From the NCBI RefSeq assembly GCF_040096285.1, contig NZ_JBBMEY010000023.1, positions 1-30,653 of the forward strand: 30,653 nt of DNA, written 5' to 3'. The position numbers were made by a program, and so were the translations under genes. Shown here one piece after another: positions 14,309 to 21,544 of the stretch; position 1 is the first letter of the stretch; every line of letters starts with the position of its first letter. Origin of the DNA: Ruminococcoides intestinihominis. GTDB lineage: Bacteria; Bacillota; Clostridia; Oscillospirales; Acutalibacteraceae. The notes beneath the pieces are model-generated. The model was not told where the DNA came from. It worked only from the letters and a program-made list of their open reading frames with translations, and ran no database searches.

Positions 14309-15589
14309 TTAAATTACTCTGATACCACCGTATTTTCTAATCTTTAGAATATGACAAGAATTTTCTCCAAAAACATTGTCAATAAATGACTTGTAGCTAT
14401 CTACAAAGTCGTTGTGTACAAATGCCTGAATTGTACCGGCAAATCCACCACCATGAACTCTGCTTACACCATATGTTCTTAGTAGGCTTTCGCTTAGTGC
14501 AAGGGCAATTGACATATTCTGATGTTGTACATCTCTGTTTGTATAAACATTTTGTAGATACTTAAATGATGAGTTACCTGACTTTTTGATTGCATCTAGG
14601 AATTCATCAAACTTACCCTTTTCAAGAGCATCAACTGCGTTTTGAACATTCTTTTCTTCTGTAAAGAAGTGGAATGCTCTAAGAGCAGGTCTGTCACCTA
14701 CTGCCTCTCTAATTTTAGCAAGTTGAAGATAAAATTCGTTTGAGTCACATTCTCTAAGAACTTCCTTGCCCATATAGTTTGCAACTTTCTTCATTTCAGA
14801 AGGAATCATTGCATAGTCATCAGTAAGGTCAACATGGTCACCCTTGGTATCTACAATACATAGGCTGTAATTATACTGTTCAAAATCTGTAGTGATTTTC
14901 TTTACAATAGGCTTTTCAGGGTTTTTAAAATCAATATTGATAATACCACCAACTGAACAAGCCATCTGGTCCATAAGACCACAAGGTTTCTTGAAATATA
15001 CATTTTCTGCAAATTGAGAAATCTGTGCAATTTCTACTGAGTCAATTTTCATATCATTGTATAGACCTGAGATAATTGTACCGATAATTACTTCAAAAGC
15101 AGCAGAAGAAGAAAGTCCTGCACCAACAAGTACATCACTTGTTGCATAAGCATTAAATCCACCGATTTTGTAGCCTTTATCCTTAAGTCCTTTTAGTACA
15201 CCTCTGATGAGGCTGACTGTTGTGCCTGCCTCATCATCGTTAATTCTTAAGTCGTTAATATCAAGTGTAATCATATCGTAACCATCAGATACAAGTTTAA
15301 TAATGTTATCGTTATGCTTTGATGCAATAGCGATTGTATCTAGGTTAATTGAAGTTGCAAGAACCTTACCGTGCTGATGGTCTGTGTGGTTACCACAAAC
15401 TTCACTTCTACCCGGTGCACTAAAGATTTCTACATCGTCAGGGCAAAAGATTGTTTCGTACTGTTCAATAGCATTGATGTATCTTTTCTTCTGATAATCA
15501 AGTACATTTTCATCTACATAAACATCTTTAAGTACATTGTCGTATTCACCGTTAGATATTTTAGTAATAGCATCCTTAGTGTTAATCAT
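14309..15589 (-). CDS. galK: Galactokinase
   Basis: A 426-residue GHMP kinase making galactose-1-phosphate from galactose and ATP. The signature regions are FSAPGRSEVCGNHTDHQHG (family form GR-x-N-x-x-GEHTDY, here with Asn where Glu is usual), DVLVGAGLSSSAAFEV, the ATP-binding motif, PCGLMDQMACSVGG and RVHGGGFAGTIQAFV near the C-terminus. The Asn in GNHTDH is seen in Clostridia/Lachnospira-type galactokinases and is not evidence of inactivity. The start overlaps the stop of the transporter gene by one base (TAATG), a sign of coupled translation of uptake and phosphorylation. Confidence 0.96.
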   Translation of the reverse strand: MINTKDAITKISNGEYDNVLKDVYVDENVLDYQKKRYINAIEQYETIFCPDDVEIFSAPGRSEVCGNHTDHQHGKVLATSINLDTIAIASKHNDNIIKLVSDGYDMITLDINDLRINDDEAGTTVSLIRGVLKGLKDKGYKIGGFNAYATSDVLVGAGLSSSAAFEVIIGTIISGLYNDMKIDSVEIAQISQFAENVYFKKPCGLMDQMACSVGGIINIDFKNPEKPIVKKITTDFEQYNYSLCIVDTKGDHVDLTDDYAMIPSEMKKVANYMGKEVLRECDSNEFYLQLAKIREAVGDRPALRAFHFFTEEKNVQNAVDALEKGKFDEFLDAIKKSGNSSFKYLQNVYTNRDVQHQNMSIALALSESLLRTYGVSRVHGGGFAGTIQAFVHNDFVDSYKSFIDNVFGENSCHILKIRKYGGIRVI

Positions 15590-17064
15590 TACTTAACACC
15601 TACCTTTAAAGTATCTTTAGCTGAAAAATGTGATGGTTCTGTAACACCATTTTCGTTAATTTCTTCTGTCATATCAATCTTGCCTTCTCTTCTGGCAGTA
15701 ATAGTATTGATAATTCTCTTTAACATATTGTCATGTAGTTTATACTTTTTCTTATATACTACATAAGCGATTAGCATACAGATTGCTGGAATAATACACA
15801 TTAAAGCACTGATTGATGCAACTGTTGCAAATGACTGTTCCTGACCCGGAACATACTTTGTACTACCTAGAGCAGCACCGATACCAAGAGCAGTTAAAGC
15901 TGCTGTAAACTTAACAATTAGTGTCTGTAGTGAGAATACAACACCTTCGTTTCTAACACCAAGTTTGTATTCACCATAGTCAACAACATCAGCAAGGAAT
16001 ACTGTTGCACAACCAAGTTCAAGACCTGTACCAAGTTTTACAATAACACCTGAGATTGAAGTTAGTACAACATTGTTTGGAGCAAATATACCAACAAGTA
16101 GTAGCATAATCAAACCAAAAGCAGGAAGTGTACAAGCAAGTAGGAATGATGTTTTTCTTGAAAGCATCTTAGCTACCTTAGGGAATACAATCAAACCAAC
16201 AACTTCAGCAATAGATGCACTAATCATAAATGATGACATCATATCGGCATCACCACAAACATATTTGAAGTAGTATGTTGCAACACCCATAATGCACTGA
16301 ATACCAATGTTGTATAGGAAAATTAGTGTAACAGCCCATCTTAGCTGATCGTTCTTACCGATAATCTTAAAAATATCTTTGAACTTAACCTTCTGTTCAG
16401 GAACTGATTTGTCCTGACCCTTAGGTAGGTTAATAACTGTAATACCGATTGTTAGGATAAATACTGCTGCAATAATTAAAGCAAAACGATGATAACCTGC
16501 TTGGTTAGTTGTGCCACCACTAAGTGCTTTAATAATCTTTACACCAAAACCGGCAATAATTAGTGACTGACCGATACTTGCGAAAATTCTAGGTAAAACT
16601 GAAACCTTTTCTCTTTCTTCAGGGTTAGTAGTTAGGTTAGGAATAATTGACCAATAAGGAATATCCATAATTGTGTAAGTCATACCCCACATAATATATG
16701 CTGCAGTAGCAAATACACAAAGGCCAACACCACTTAGGTGGAAATCTGTAAACAATACTACAAATATTACTGAGTTAACAAGTGTACCGATTACAAGCCA
16801 AGGAATGAACTTACCCCATCTTGACCTTGTATTGTCAACAATCATACCCATAAATAGGTCGTTAAATGCGTCCCATAGTTTTGCAACAAAGAACATTGCA
16901 CCGATAAATGCAGGATTTACTTTGATAATATCTGTAAAGTAAATCATTGAGAATGTGGCAATCATACCGTAAATCATATCTTTACCTAAAGCACCAAATG
17001 CAAAGGTATATTTGATTCTTGCAGGAATCTTGCCGTCAAGTCTGCGTTCAGAACTGCGTTTCAT
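15589..17064 (-). CDS. GPH-family sugar:cation symporter (probable galactose/galactoside permease)
   Basis: A 491-residue membrane protein with about 12 predicted segments and a hydrophilic tail after residue 445. It belongs to the glycoside-pentoside-hexuronide group (MelB, LacS): FTDIIKVNPAFIGAMFFVAKLWDAFNDLFMGMIVDNTRSRWGKFIPWL gives the sodium/proton and sugar-binding loop between helices 2 and 3, and YWSIIPNLT the next family motif. No PTS EIIA domain is attached, unlike LacS. Position as first gene before galK points to galactose or a galactoside as substrate, but no beta-galactosidase is in the window, so free galactose is the simplest guess. AAGGAGG precedes the start. Confidence 0.92.
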   Translation of the reverse strand: MKRSSERRLDGKIPARIKYTFAFGALGKDMIYGMIATFSMIYFTDIIKVNPAFIGAMFFVAKLWDAFNDLFMGMIVDNTRSRWGKFIPWLVIGTLVNSVIFVVLFTDFHLSGVGLCVFATAAYIMWGMTYTIMDIPYWSIIPNLTTNPEEREKVSVLPRIFASIGQSLIIAGFGVKIIKALSGGTTNQAGYHRFALIIAAVFILTIGITVINLPKGQDKSVPEQKVKFKDIFKIIGKNDQLRWAVTLIFLYNIGIQCIMGVATYYFKYVCGDADMMSSFMISASIAEVVGLIVFPKVAKMLSRKTSFLLACTLPAFGLIMLLLVGIFAPNNVVLTSISGVIVKLGTGLELGCATVFLADVVDYGEYKLGVRNEGVVFSLQTLIVKFTAALTALGIGAALGSTKYVPGQEQSFATVASISALMCIIPAICMLIAYVVYKKKYKLHDNMLKRIINTITARREGKIDMTEEINENGVTEPSHFSAKDTLKVGVK

Positions 17065-17160
17065 AAAAAATCCTCCTTAAATTAAAAAATGAAACTAACC
17101 GTGCAAAATACATAAAAGAAATTAATATTATTAATTATTAATATGTCTTTTGCTTATCTG

Positions 17161-17263
17161 TTAACTAAATTATATGTTTTGTTTCATAAAAAGTCAATAG
17201 ATTTAGTAAACAAAATTAAAGTTTATCTATTTTTCACTAAACAACCCTTGCATATTTAGTAAA
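17161..17263. promoter_or_regulatory. Four operator-like sites for the divergent regulator
   Basis: A 9-bp motif near TTTASTAAA occurs at 17161-17169 (TTAACTAAA), 17202-17210 (TTTAGTAAA), 17233-17241 (TTCACTAAA) and 17255-17263 (TTTAGTAAA). The last is the centre of a 15-bp perfect palindrome (17252-17266). Centre spacings are 41, 31 and 22 bp, close to 4, 3 and 2 helical turns. The first site overlaps the -10/start of the gal promoter, the second abuts its -35, the third lies upstream of the regulator promoter and the fourth sits in that promoter's spacer. This is what a LacI-family repressor acting on both promoters would need. Confidence 0.65.
17169..17197 (-). promoter_or_regulatory. gal operon promoter
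   Basis: On the minus strand TTGACT (17192-17197), exactly 17 bp, then TATAAT (17169-17174) form a near-perfect housekeeping promoter. The start of transcription would be near 17162, giving an AT-rich leader of about 98 nt before the transporter gene. Confidence 0.8.
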
Positions 17264-17276
17264 TATTCACTATAAT
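17248..17276 (+). promoter_or_regulatory. Promoter of the LacI-family regulator gene
   Basis: TTGCAT (17248-17253), 17 bp, TATAAT (17271-17276). The predicted start near 17283 leaves only about a dozen bases before the TTG start, with the ribosome binding site GAGGTGA at the very 5' end. An operator copy lies in the spacer, so the gene is probably self-repressed. Confidence 0.75.
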
Positions 17277-17295
17277 AAGAGTAGAGGTGATGTAC

Positions 17296-18306
17296 TTGGC
17301 TACTATTAGAGATGTAGCAAAGAAAGCTAATGTTTCTGTTGCTACTGTTTCAAGGGTACTAAACAATGACACAACACTTAGTACTTCTATTGAAACCAGA
17401 CAAAAAGTCTTTGCAGCAGCAAAAGAACTGAATTATGTTAAGAAAAAGCGAACAGTATCAGCTCCTACCTGTGTTATCGGCATTTTACAATGGTTCTCAT
17501 CAAAGCAAGAAATTGAGGACAACTACTACTTCTTGATGCGTCAGGGTATTGAGGACTACTGTTCTAAGAATAATATAAATATTGTAAGAACTTTCAAAAC
17601 AGATGTTAACTATATGGAAGCACTAAACGATGTTGACGGTATAATTTGTTTAGGAAAGTTTAGTAAACAAGAGGTAGAAAATTTACGAAACTTAAACAGT
17701 AATATTGTTTTTCTAGATATGATTGTTGAGAATATTGAAATTACTTCTATCTCCCTTGACTTTAGACAAGCAGTTAACGATGCAGTTAACTATCTATATA
17801 ACCTAGGTCACAAGGATATAGGTTTCTTAGGTGGTATTGAGGAGCTTGAGGATGGTACAGTTTATCCTGATAAGCGTTTATCAGCTTTTGAAAATGCTTG
17901 TGAAAATAAAGGCATTAACTACAAAAATTATATTTTACAGGACAAGTTCACTACTGCATCCGGTTACAGTATGATGAAAGAACTTATTGAAAGTGAAAGA
18001 GTACCATCAGCAATTTTTGCAGCAAGTGACCCTATAGCTATCGGTGCTATGAGGGCATTACAAGAAAATGGCTACAAAATTCCTGAAGATGTTTCTATTA
18101 TCGGTTTTGATAATACTGAACTTTCAGGATACACTAACCCACCACTAACCACAATGAGTGCACCGGTTTATGCAATGGGTATTTATGGTATAGAGGTTAT
18201 CAATACTATGTTACATTCTAAAAACAACAAGCTACTTTCTCCTATGAAAATATATATGCCTTGTCCTATTAAAATCAGAAATTCATGTGGAAAGCCACAA
18301 CAGTAA
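17296..18306 (+). CDS. LacI/GalR-family transcription regulator of the gal genes
   Basis: The product has 336 residues. I choose the TTG at 17296 because it gives the family's standard N-terminus (MATIRDVAKKANVSVATVSRVLNN) and fits GAGGTGA at 17285-17290; a GTG at 17287 and ATG at 17290 fall inside that binding site. Residues 4-24 are the helix-turn-helix, about 25-60 the hinge region, and from about residue 60 a periplasmic-binding-protein-like sugar domain (VIGILQWFSSKQEIEDNYYF, YNLGHKDIGFLGG, PSAIFAASDPIAIGAMRALQENGYKIPEDVSIIGFDNTELSGYTNPPLTTM). It diverges from the gal operon and probably represses it until galactose or a galactoside binds. Confidence 0.93.
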   Translation: MATIRDVAKKANVSVATVSRVLNNDTTLSTSIETRQKVFAAAKELNYVKKKRTVSAPTCVIGILQWFSSKQEIEDNYYFLMRQGIEDYCSKNNINIVRTFKTDVNYMEALNDVDGIICLGKFSKQEVENLRNLNSNIVFLDMIVENIEITSISLDFRQAVNDAVNYLYNLGHKDIGFLGGIEELEDGTVYPDKRLSAFENACENKGINYKNYILQDKFTTASGYSMMKELIESERVPSAIFAASDPIAIGAMRALQENGYKIPEDVSIIGFDNTELSGYTNPPLTTMSAPVYAMGIYGIEVINTMLHSKNNKLLSPMKIYMPCPIKIRNSCGKPQQ

Positions 18307-18316
18307 AAGTATAAGG

Positions 18317-18351
18317 AAACACCCACCAAAAAATTGGTGGGTGTTTTTCTG
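18317..18351. terminator. Terminator between convergent regulator and LRR genes
   Basis: AAACACCCACCA (18317-18328) and TGGTGGGTGTTT (18335-18346) form a perfect 12-bp stem with a 6-nt loop, followed on the plus strand by TTC. The AAA/TTT ends supply U residues in both directions, so it can serve both the plus-strand regulator and the minus-strand LRR gene. Confidence 0.85.
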
Positions 18352-18381
18352 TTAAATGCTATATTAAGCTTTACTTAAAAA

Positions 18382-20211
18382 TTATTCAATTACTGTGTAA
18401 TTCTTAAATCCATTGTAATAGGCATATGATTCACCTTCAGTACCCTTATATACAGTAAACTTAAATGAATCATCTCTATTTTCACCACTATCTCCAACAG
18501 GTGGATAGAAATATGTACCACCATCTAAATAGCCTAGTGCACATTCATCTATAGAAAATACTGATTTAGGAATTGTTACTTTCTTTAATTTTTTATTTAG
18601 TTCAAATGCATATGCACCAATACCAAGTAAGCCCTCATTCAATGTTAGCTTTGATAAATTAAAACAGTTTGCAAAGGCAGACTCATCAATAAACTCAACT
18701 TTACTTGGAAGAATTATTTCAGGTATTTTTTCACAACCAAAAAAAGCTTCTTCACCTATATTTTTTAAATTCTTTGGAAAAGTTATTTTTGTTAGGGATT
18801 TACAAAATGTGAAAGCGCCATAAGGAATATCAGTTAAATTATCTGAAAGCTTTACTTTAGATAATGAGGAACAGTAATAAAAAGCAAATTTATTCATTTG
18901 AGTAACACTGTTTGGAATATCCACCTTTTTTAAATTAGTACAATATGAAAAAGCACTCTTACCTATATAAGTAACTCCACTAGGAATTGTTAACTTAGAA
19001 ATAGGAGAAAAGGAGAATACATTACTCAAAATATACTTTGAACCTTTTTTGATATTAGCAATCTTTGTCTTATTTTTACAACTAACTACAGCATTATCAC
19101 AATACAAAATATTATCTTTCCAATTTGACTTCACATTATAAATATTAGATTTATTAAAAGCTTTGTCACCCCAAAAAGTAATTTTGTTTGATAACTTAAC
19201 ATTTCTTAATTTAGTAGTTTCTGCAAAAGCACAAGTACCAATACTTGTAACTGAGTCAGACATTTTAATAGTCTTTAAATTTTTGTTGCCTTTAAAAGCA
19301 TCTTTTCCGATTTCTTTTACATTACTAGGAACAGTATAAGTTGTTTTTTTATTATTTGGTATATATAAAACAATTCTTTTTAGATATTTATCAAACAAAG
19401 TATTACCCACTACCTTGTAACGCTTATTGCTTTTATCCAAAGTAATTTTACTTAACTTATCACAACCTGAAAATGGATTAGCTCCGATTTTCTTAATTTT
19501 TTTGGGTAAATCAACTTTCTTAAGACTTTTACAATCACTGAATGCTGAGCTATCCAGCAGTTCAAGTTTTTTAGGTAAATTAATTTCTTTAAGATTGGTA
19601 CAGCCTTCAAATGCTTTAGCATATATTGCATTTAATGAACTTGGTAACTTAACATTCCTAAGTTTTTTGCAATCTTTAAAAGTTCTACTATCGATCACTT
19701 CTATTTTCTTAGGCAAAGTAACGCTTTCAATACAAGCAGGAATACTCATGCAACCAAGTGATGTTGCATTTGCAGAGAACTTAATTTTCTTTAGTTTTGT
19801 ACAATAGCAAAATACTAAATTACCAGATTCGGTAACACTATCAGCTATTTCTACTTCTTCCAACTTGTAATTTTTGTAATCAAGATCCTGATCCATAGCT
19901 CTATCGTAATCTTCAGAAACTCTTAGCTTATTAATATTTGTAACACCATTTTTTACAATTATCTTTTTAGCATTAAAAGCTACTTTTCTTGGTATCTTAC
20001 TAGTCATCTTACCCTTACCGTAAATAGTAAGAACATTGTTCTTGTAAGTCCACTTTACATTCTTACCACACTTGCCACTTTTAGTTGAAGATGCAGATAC
20101 TGATACATTGTTGTTTGTTGCTGCACTTGTAGTTAGTGGCATAACTGTAAATGCACTGCTTACAATCAACATTGCCATAACTAATGCAAATCCTTTTTTG
20201 AAAAGTTTCAT
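18382..20211 (-). CDS. Secreted BspA-like leucine-rich repeat protein
   Basis: The product has 609 residues. Residues 1-31 are a signal peptide ending near TTSAATNNN. From residue about 95 to the end it is built of LRR_5 (BspA/Treponema-type) repeats of roughly 23 residues; examples are LRNVKLPSSLNAIYAKAFEGCTN, LKEINLPKKLELLDSSAFSDCKS and LKKVDIPNSVTQMNKFAFYYCSS. These repeats form solenoids that bind host or microbial surface molecules in gut and oral bacteria. Residues 42-90 (GKCGKNVKWTYKNNVLTIYGKGKM) resemble a small beta module often found before such repeats. There is no sortase motif. Lys is unusually frequent, so charge may hold it to the wall. AAGGAAATG precedes the start. Confidence 0.9.
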   Translation of the reverse strand: MKLFKKGFALVMAMLIVSSAFTVMPLTTSAATNNNVSVSASSTKSGKCGKNVKWTYKNNVLTIYGKGKMTSKIPRKVAFNAKKIIVKNGVTNINKLRVSEDYDRAMDQDLDYKNYKLEEVEIADSVTESGNLVFCYCTKLKKIKFSANATSLGCMSIPACIESVTLPKKIEVIDSRTFKDCKKLRNVKLPSSLNAIYAKAFEGCTNLKEINLPKKLELLDSSAFSDCKSLKKVDLPKKIKKIGANPFSGCDKLSKITLDKSNKRYKVVGNTLFDKYLKRIVLYIPNNKKTTYTVPSNVKEIGKDAFKGNKNLKTIKMSDSVTSIGTCAFAETTKLRNVKLSNKITFWGDKAFNKSNIYNVKSNWKDNILYCDNAVVSCKNKTKIANIKKGSKYILSNVFSFSPISKLTIPSGVTYIGKSAFSYCTNLKKVDIPNSVTQMNKFAFYYCSSLSKVKLSDNLTDIPYGAFTFCKSLTKITFPKNLKNIGEEAFFGCEKIPEIILPSKVEFIDESAFANCFNLSKLTLNEGLLGIGAYAFELNKKLKKVTIPKSVFSIDECALGYLDGGTYFYPPVGDSGENRDDSFKFTVYKGTEGESYAYYNGFKNYTVIE

Positions 20212-20331
20212 TTAATCATTTCCTTTCTTGTGTAACTTTTTCTGAATCATCTTCATTTTTACCTGTTACATATATAACACTTTTCAACTTTCCAAAAGGT
20301 TACATAATTTTGAAACTTTTTTAAAAAATTT

Positions 20332-21441
20332 TTATACTAAAACATACCATAGCAAATTTATTCCTAAGAAAACTAAATTCATAAAAGTAAATACAATTAT
20401 ATATCTTGAAATTTTAATATTTTCATTTTGTAAAAACTTAAATGAAATCAAACTTGCCATAGATGCAATTAGTGTACCCAAACCACCAATATTCACACCA
20501 ATAAGCAATGCACTGCCATTGTCGGTAAACTTAGAAAGCAAAATACTTGCCGGAACATTTGAGAAAATTTGACTTGATAATACACCAACCCATACTTCAT
20601 TACCGATAATTATTCCTTGTAAAAAATTATGTATATATTCTATATTACCTAAATTACCTATAAAAATAAATAAAAATACAAATGTAAAAATAAGACTATA
20701 ATCAACCTTTATCAGTGTTATTCTGTCAAGAGATAAAATTGCAATTAACAAAACACCCAATAATACTCTGTAGTCCAAAATTTTGAACACACTAAACAAA
20801 GCTAAAATAAATAGTATCCCATACATAATAGGCAAGAAAGAATTTTTGCTACCCTTTACCCTATTAAGTTCTTTTTCTACTGTAATGCTTTCATTTCCTA
20901 CAAATAGGGATAATACAACTAAAAGCACCAACGACAACACAGAATAAGGAATTATAGCAATTATAAATTCATCAATATTCATATTGTAGTTAGAAAACAA
21001 ATAAAGGTTTTGTGGATTGCCGATAGGTGTTGTCATACTACCTAAATTTGCAGATATTGTTTCAAGCGTTACAATATAAATCAGTTTACTTTTCTGATGA
21101 GATATTTCTAACAAAATTATGGTAAAAGGCACAAATGTTATAAGTGTCACATCATTAGTAATAATCATTGAAATAAAGAAACACAATAAAACTAATGTAA
21201 CAGTAACTCCCCTAATAGTATGAACTTTATGTACTAACTTTTCTGCCAATAATTTGAATAAGCCCAACCTATTAAGACCGGCCATTATTGTCATTAAACA
21301 AAACAGTAGCCCTAATGTTCTCCGGTCAATATAGTCAATATACCTTTCACTAGGTGGAACAAAAAACATAGAAATTATTGCCAATACAAAAGAAATAATC
21401 AGTACAATTTCTTTCTTTACAAAATCAATTACTCTATTCAT
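20332..21441 (-). CDS. Ion transporter superfamily permease (SLC13/ArsB/NhaD-like)
   Basis: A 369-residue integral membrane protein with about 9-10 hydrophobic segments. Family marks are LLFCLMTIMAGLNRLGLF, ISMIITNDVTLITFVPFTIILLE, ETISANLGSMTTPIGNPQNLYLF and, in the second half, SSQIFSNVPASILLSKFTDNGSALLIGVNIGGLGTLIASMASLISFKF. The paired NDVT/GNPQN and SNVPA/NIGGLGTL hairpin regions are typical of the citrate/arsenite/Na+ antiporter superfamily. At 369 residues it is a short member. The substrate (dicarboxylate, arsenite, sulfate) cannot be told; no arsR or citrate-lyase gene is nearby. It stands alone between two surface-protein genes, with its own promoter. Confidence 0.85.
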   Translation of the reverse strand: MNRVIDFVKKEIVLIISFVLAIISMFFVPPSERYIDYIDRRTLGLLFCLMTIMAGLNRLGLFKLLAEKLVHKVHTIRGVTVTLVLLCFFISMIITNDVTLITFVPFTIILLEISHQKSKLIYIVTLETISANLGSMTTPIGNPQNLYLFSNYNMNIDEFIIAIIPYSVLSLVLLVVLSLFVGNESITVEKELNRVKGSKNSFLPIMYGILFILALFSVFKILDYRVLLGVLLIAILSLDRITLIKVDYSLIFTFVFLFIFIGNLGNIEYIHNFLQGIIIGNEVWVGVLSSQIFSNVPASILLSKFTDNGSALLIGVNIGGLGTLIASMASLISFKFLQNENIKISRYIIVFTFMNLVFLGINLLWYVLV

Positions 21442-21470
21442 ATAATCTTCCTAAAATTTATTTCCATACT

Positions 21471-21499
21471 ATTTTAGCCTATAATCCGTAATAATACAA
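21471..21499 (-). promoter_or_regulatory. Promoter of the permease gene
   Basis: On the minus strand TTGTAT (21494-21499), 17 bp, TAAAAT (21471-21476), placed directly after the terminator of the upstream gene and about 30 nt before the permease start. Confidence 0.6.
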
Positions 21500-21503
21500 C
21501 AAA

Positions 21504-21527
21504 AGCTACCCATAACTATGGGTAGCT
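21504..21527 (-). terminator. Terminator of the 920-residue surface protein gene
   Basis: AGCTACCCA and TGGGTAGCT pair perfectly around TAACTA; on the minus strand TTTTGTTG follows. It lies 17 nt after the stop codon. Confidence 0.8.
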
Positions 21528-21544
21528 AAATAATAAAACTTAAA

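Noticed and set aside
15589..17064. Relation of the GPH symporter to LacS with a PTS EIIA domain
   Set aside because: The protein ends at residue 491 with a short hydrophilic tail, too short for an EIIA domain.
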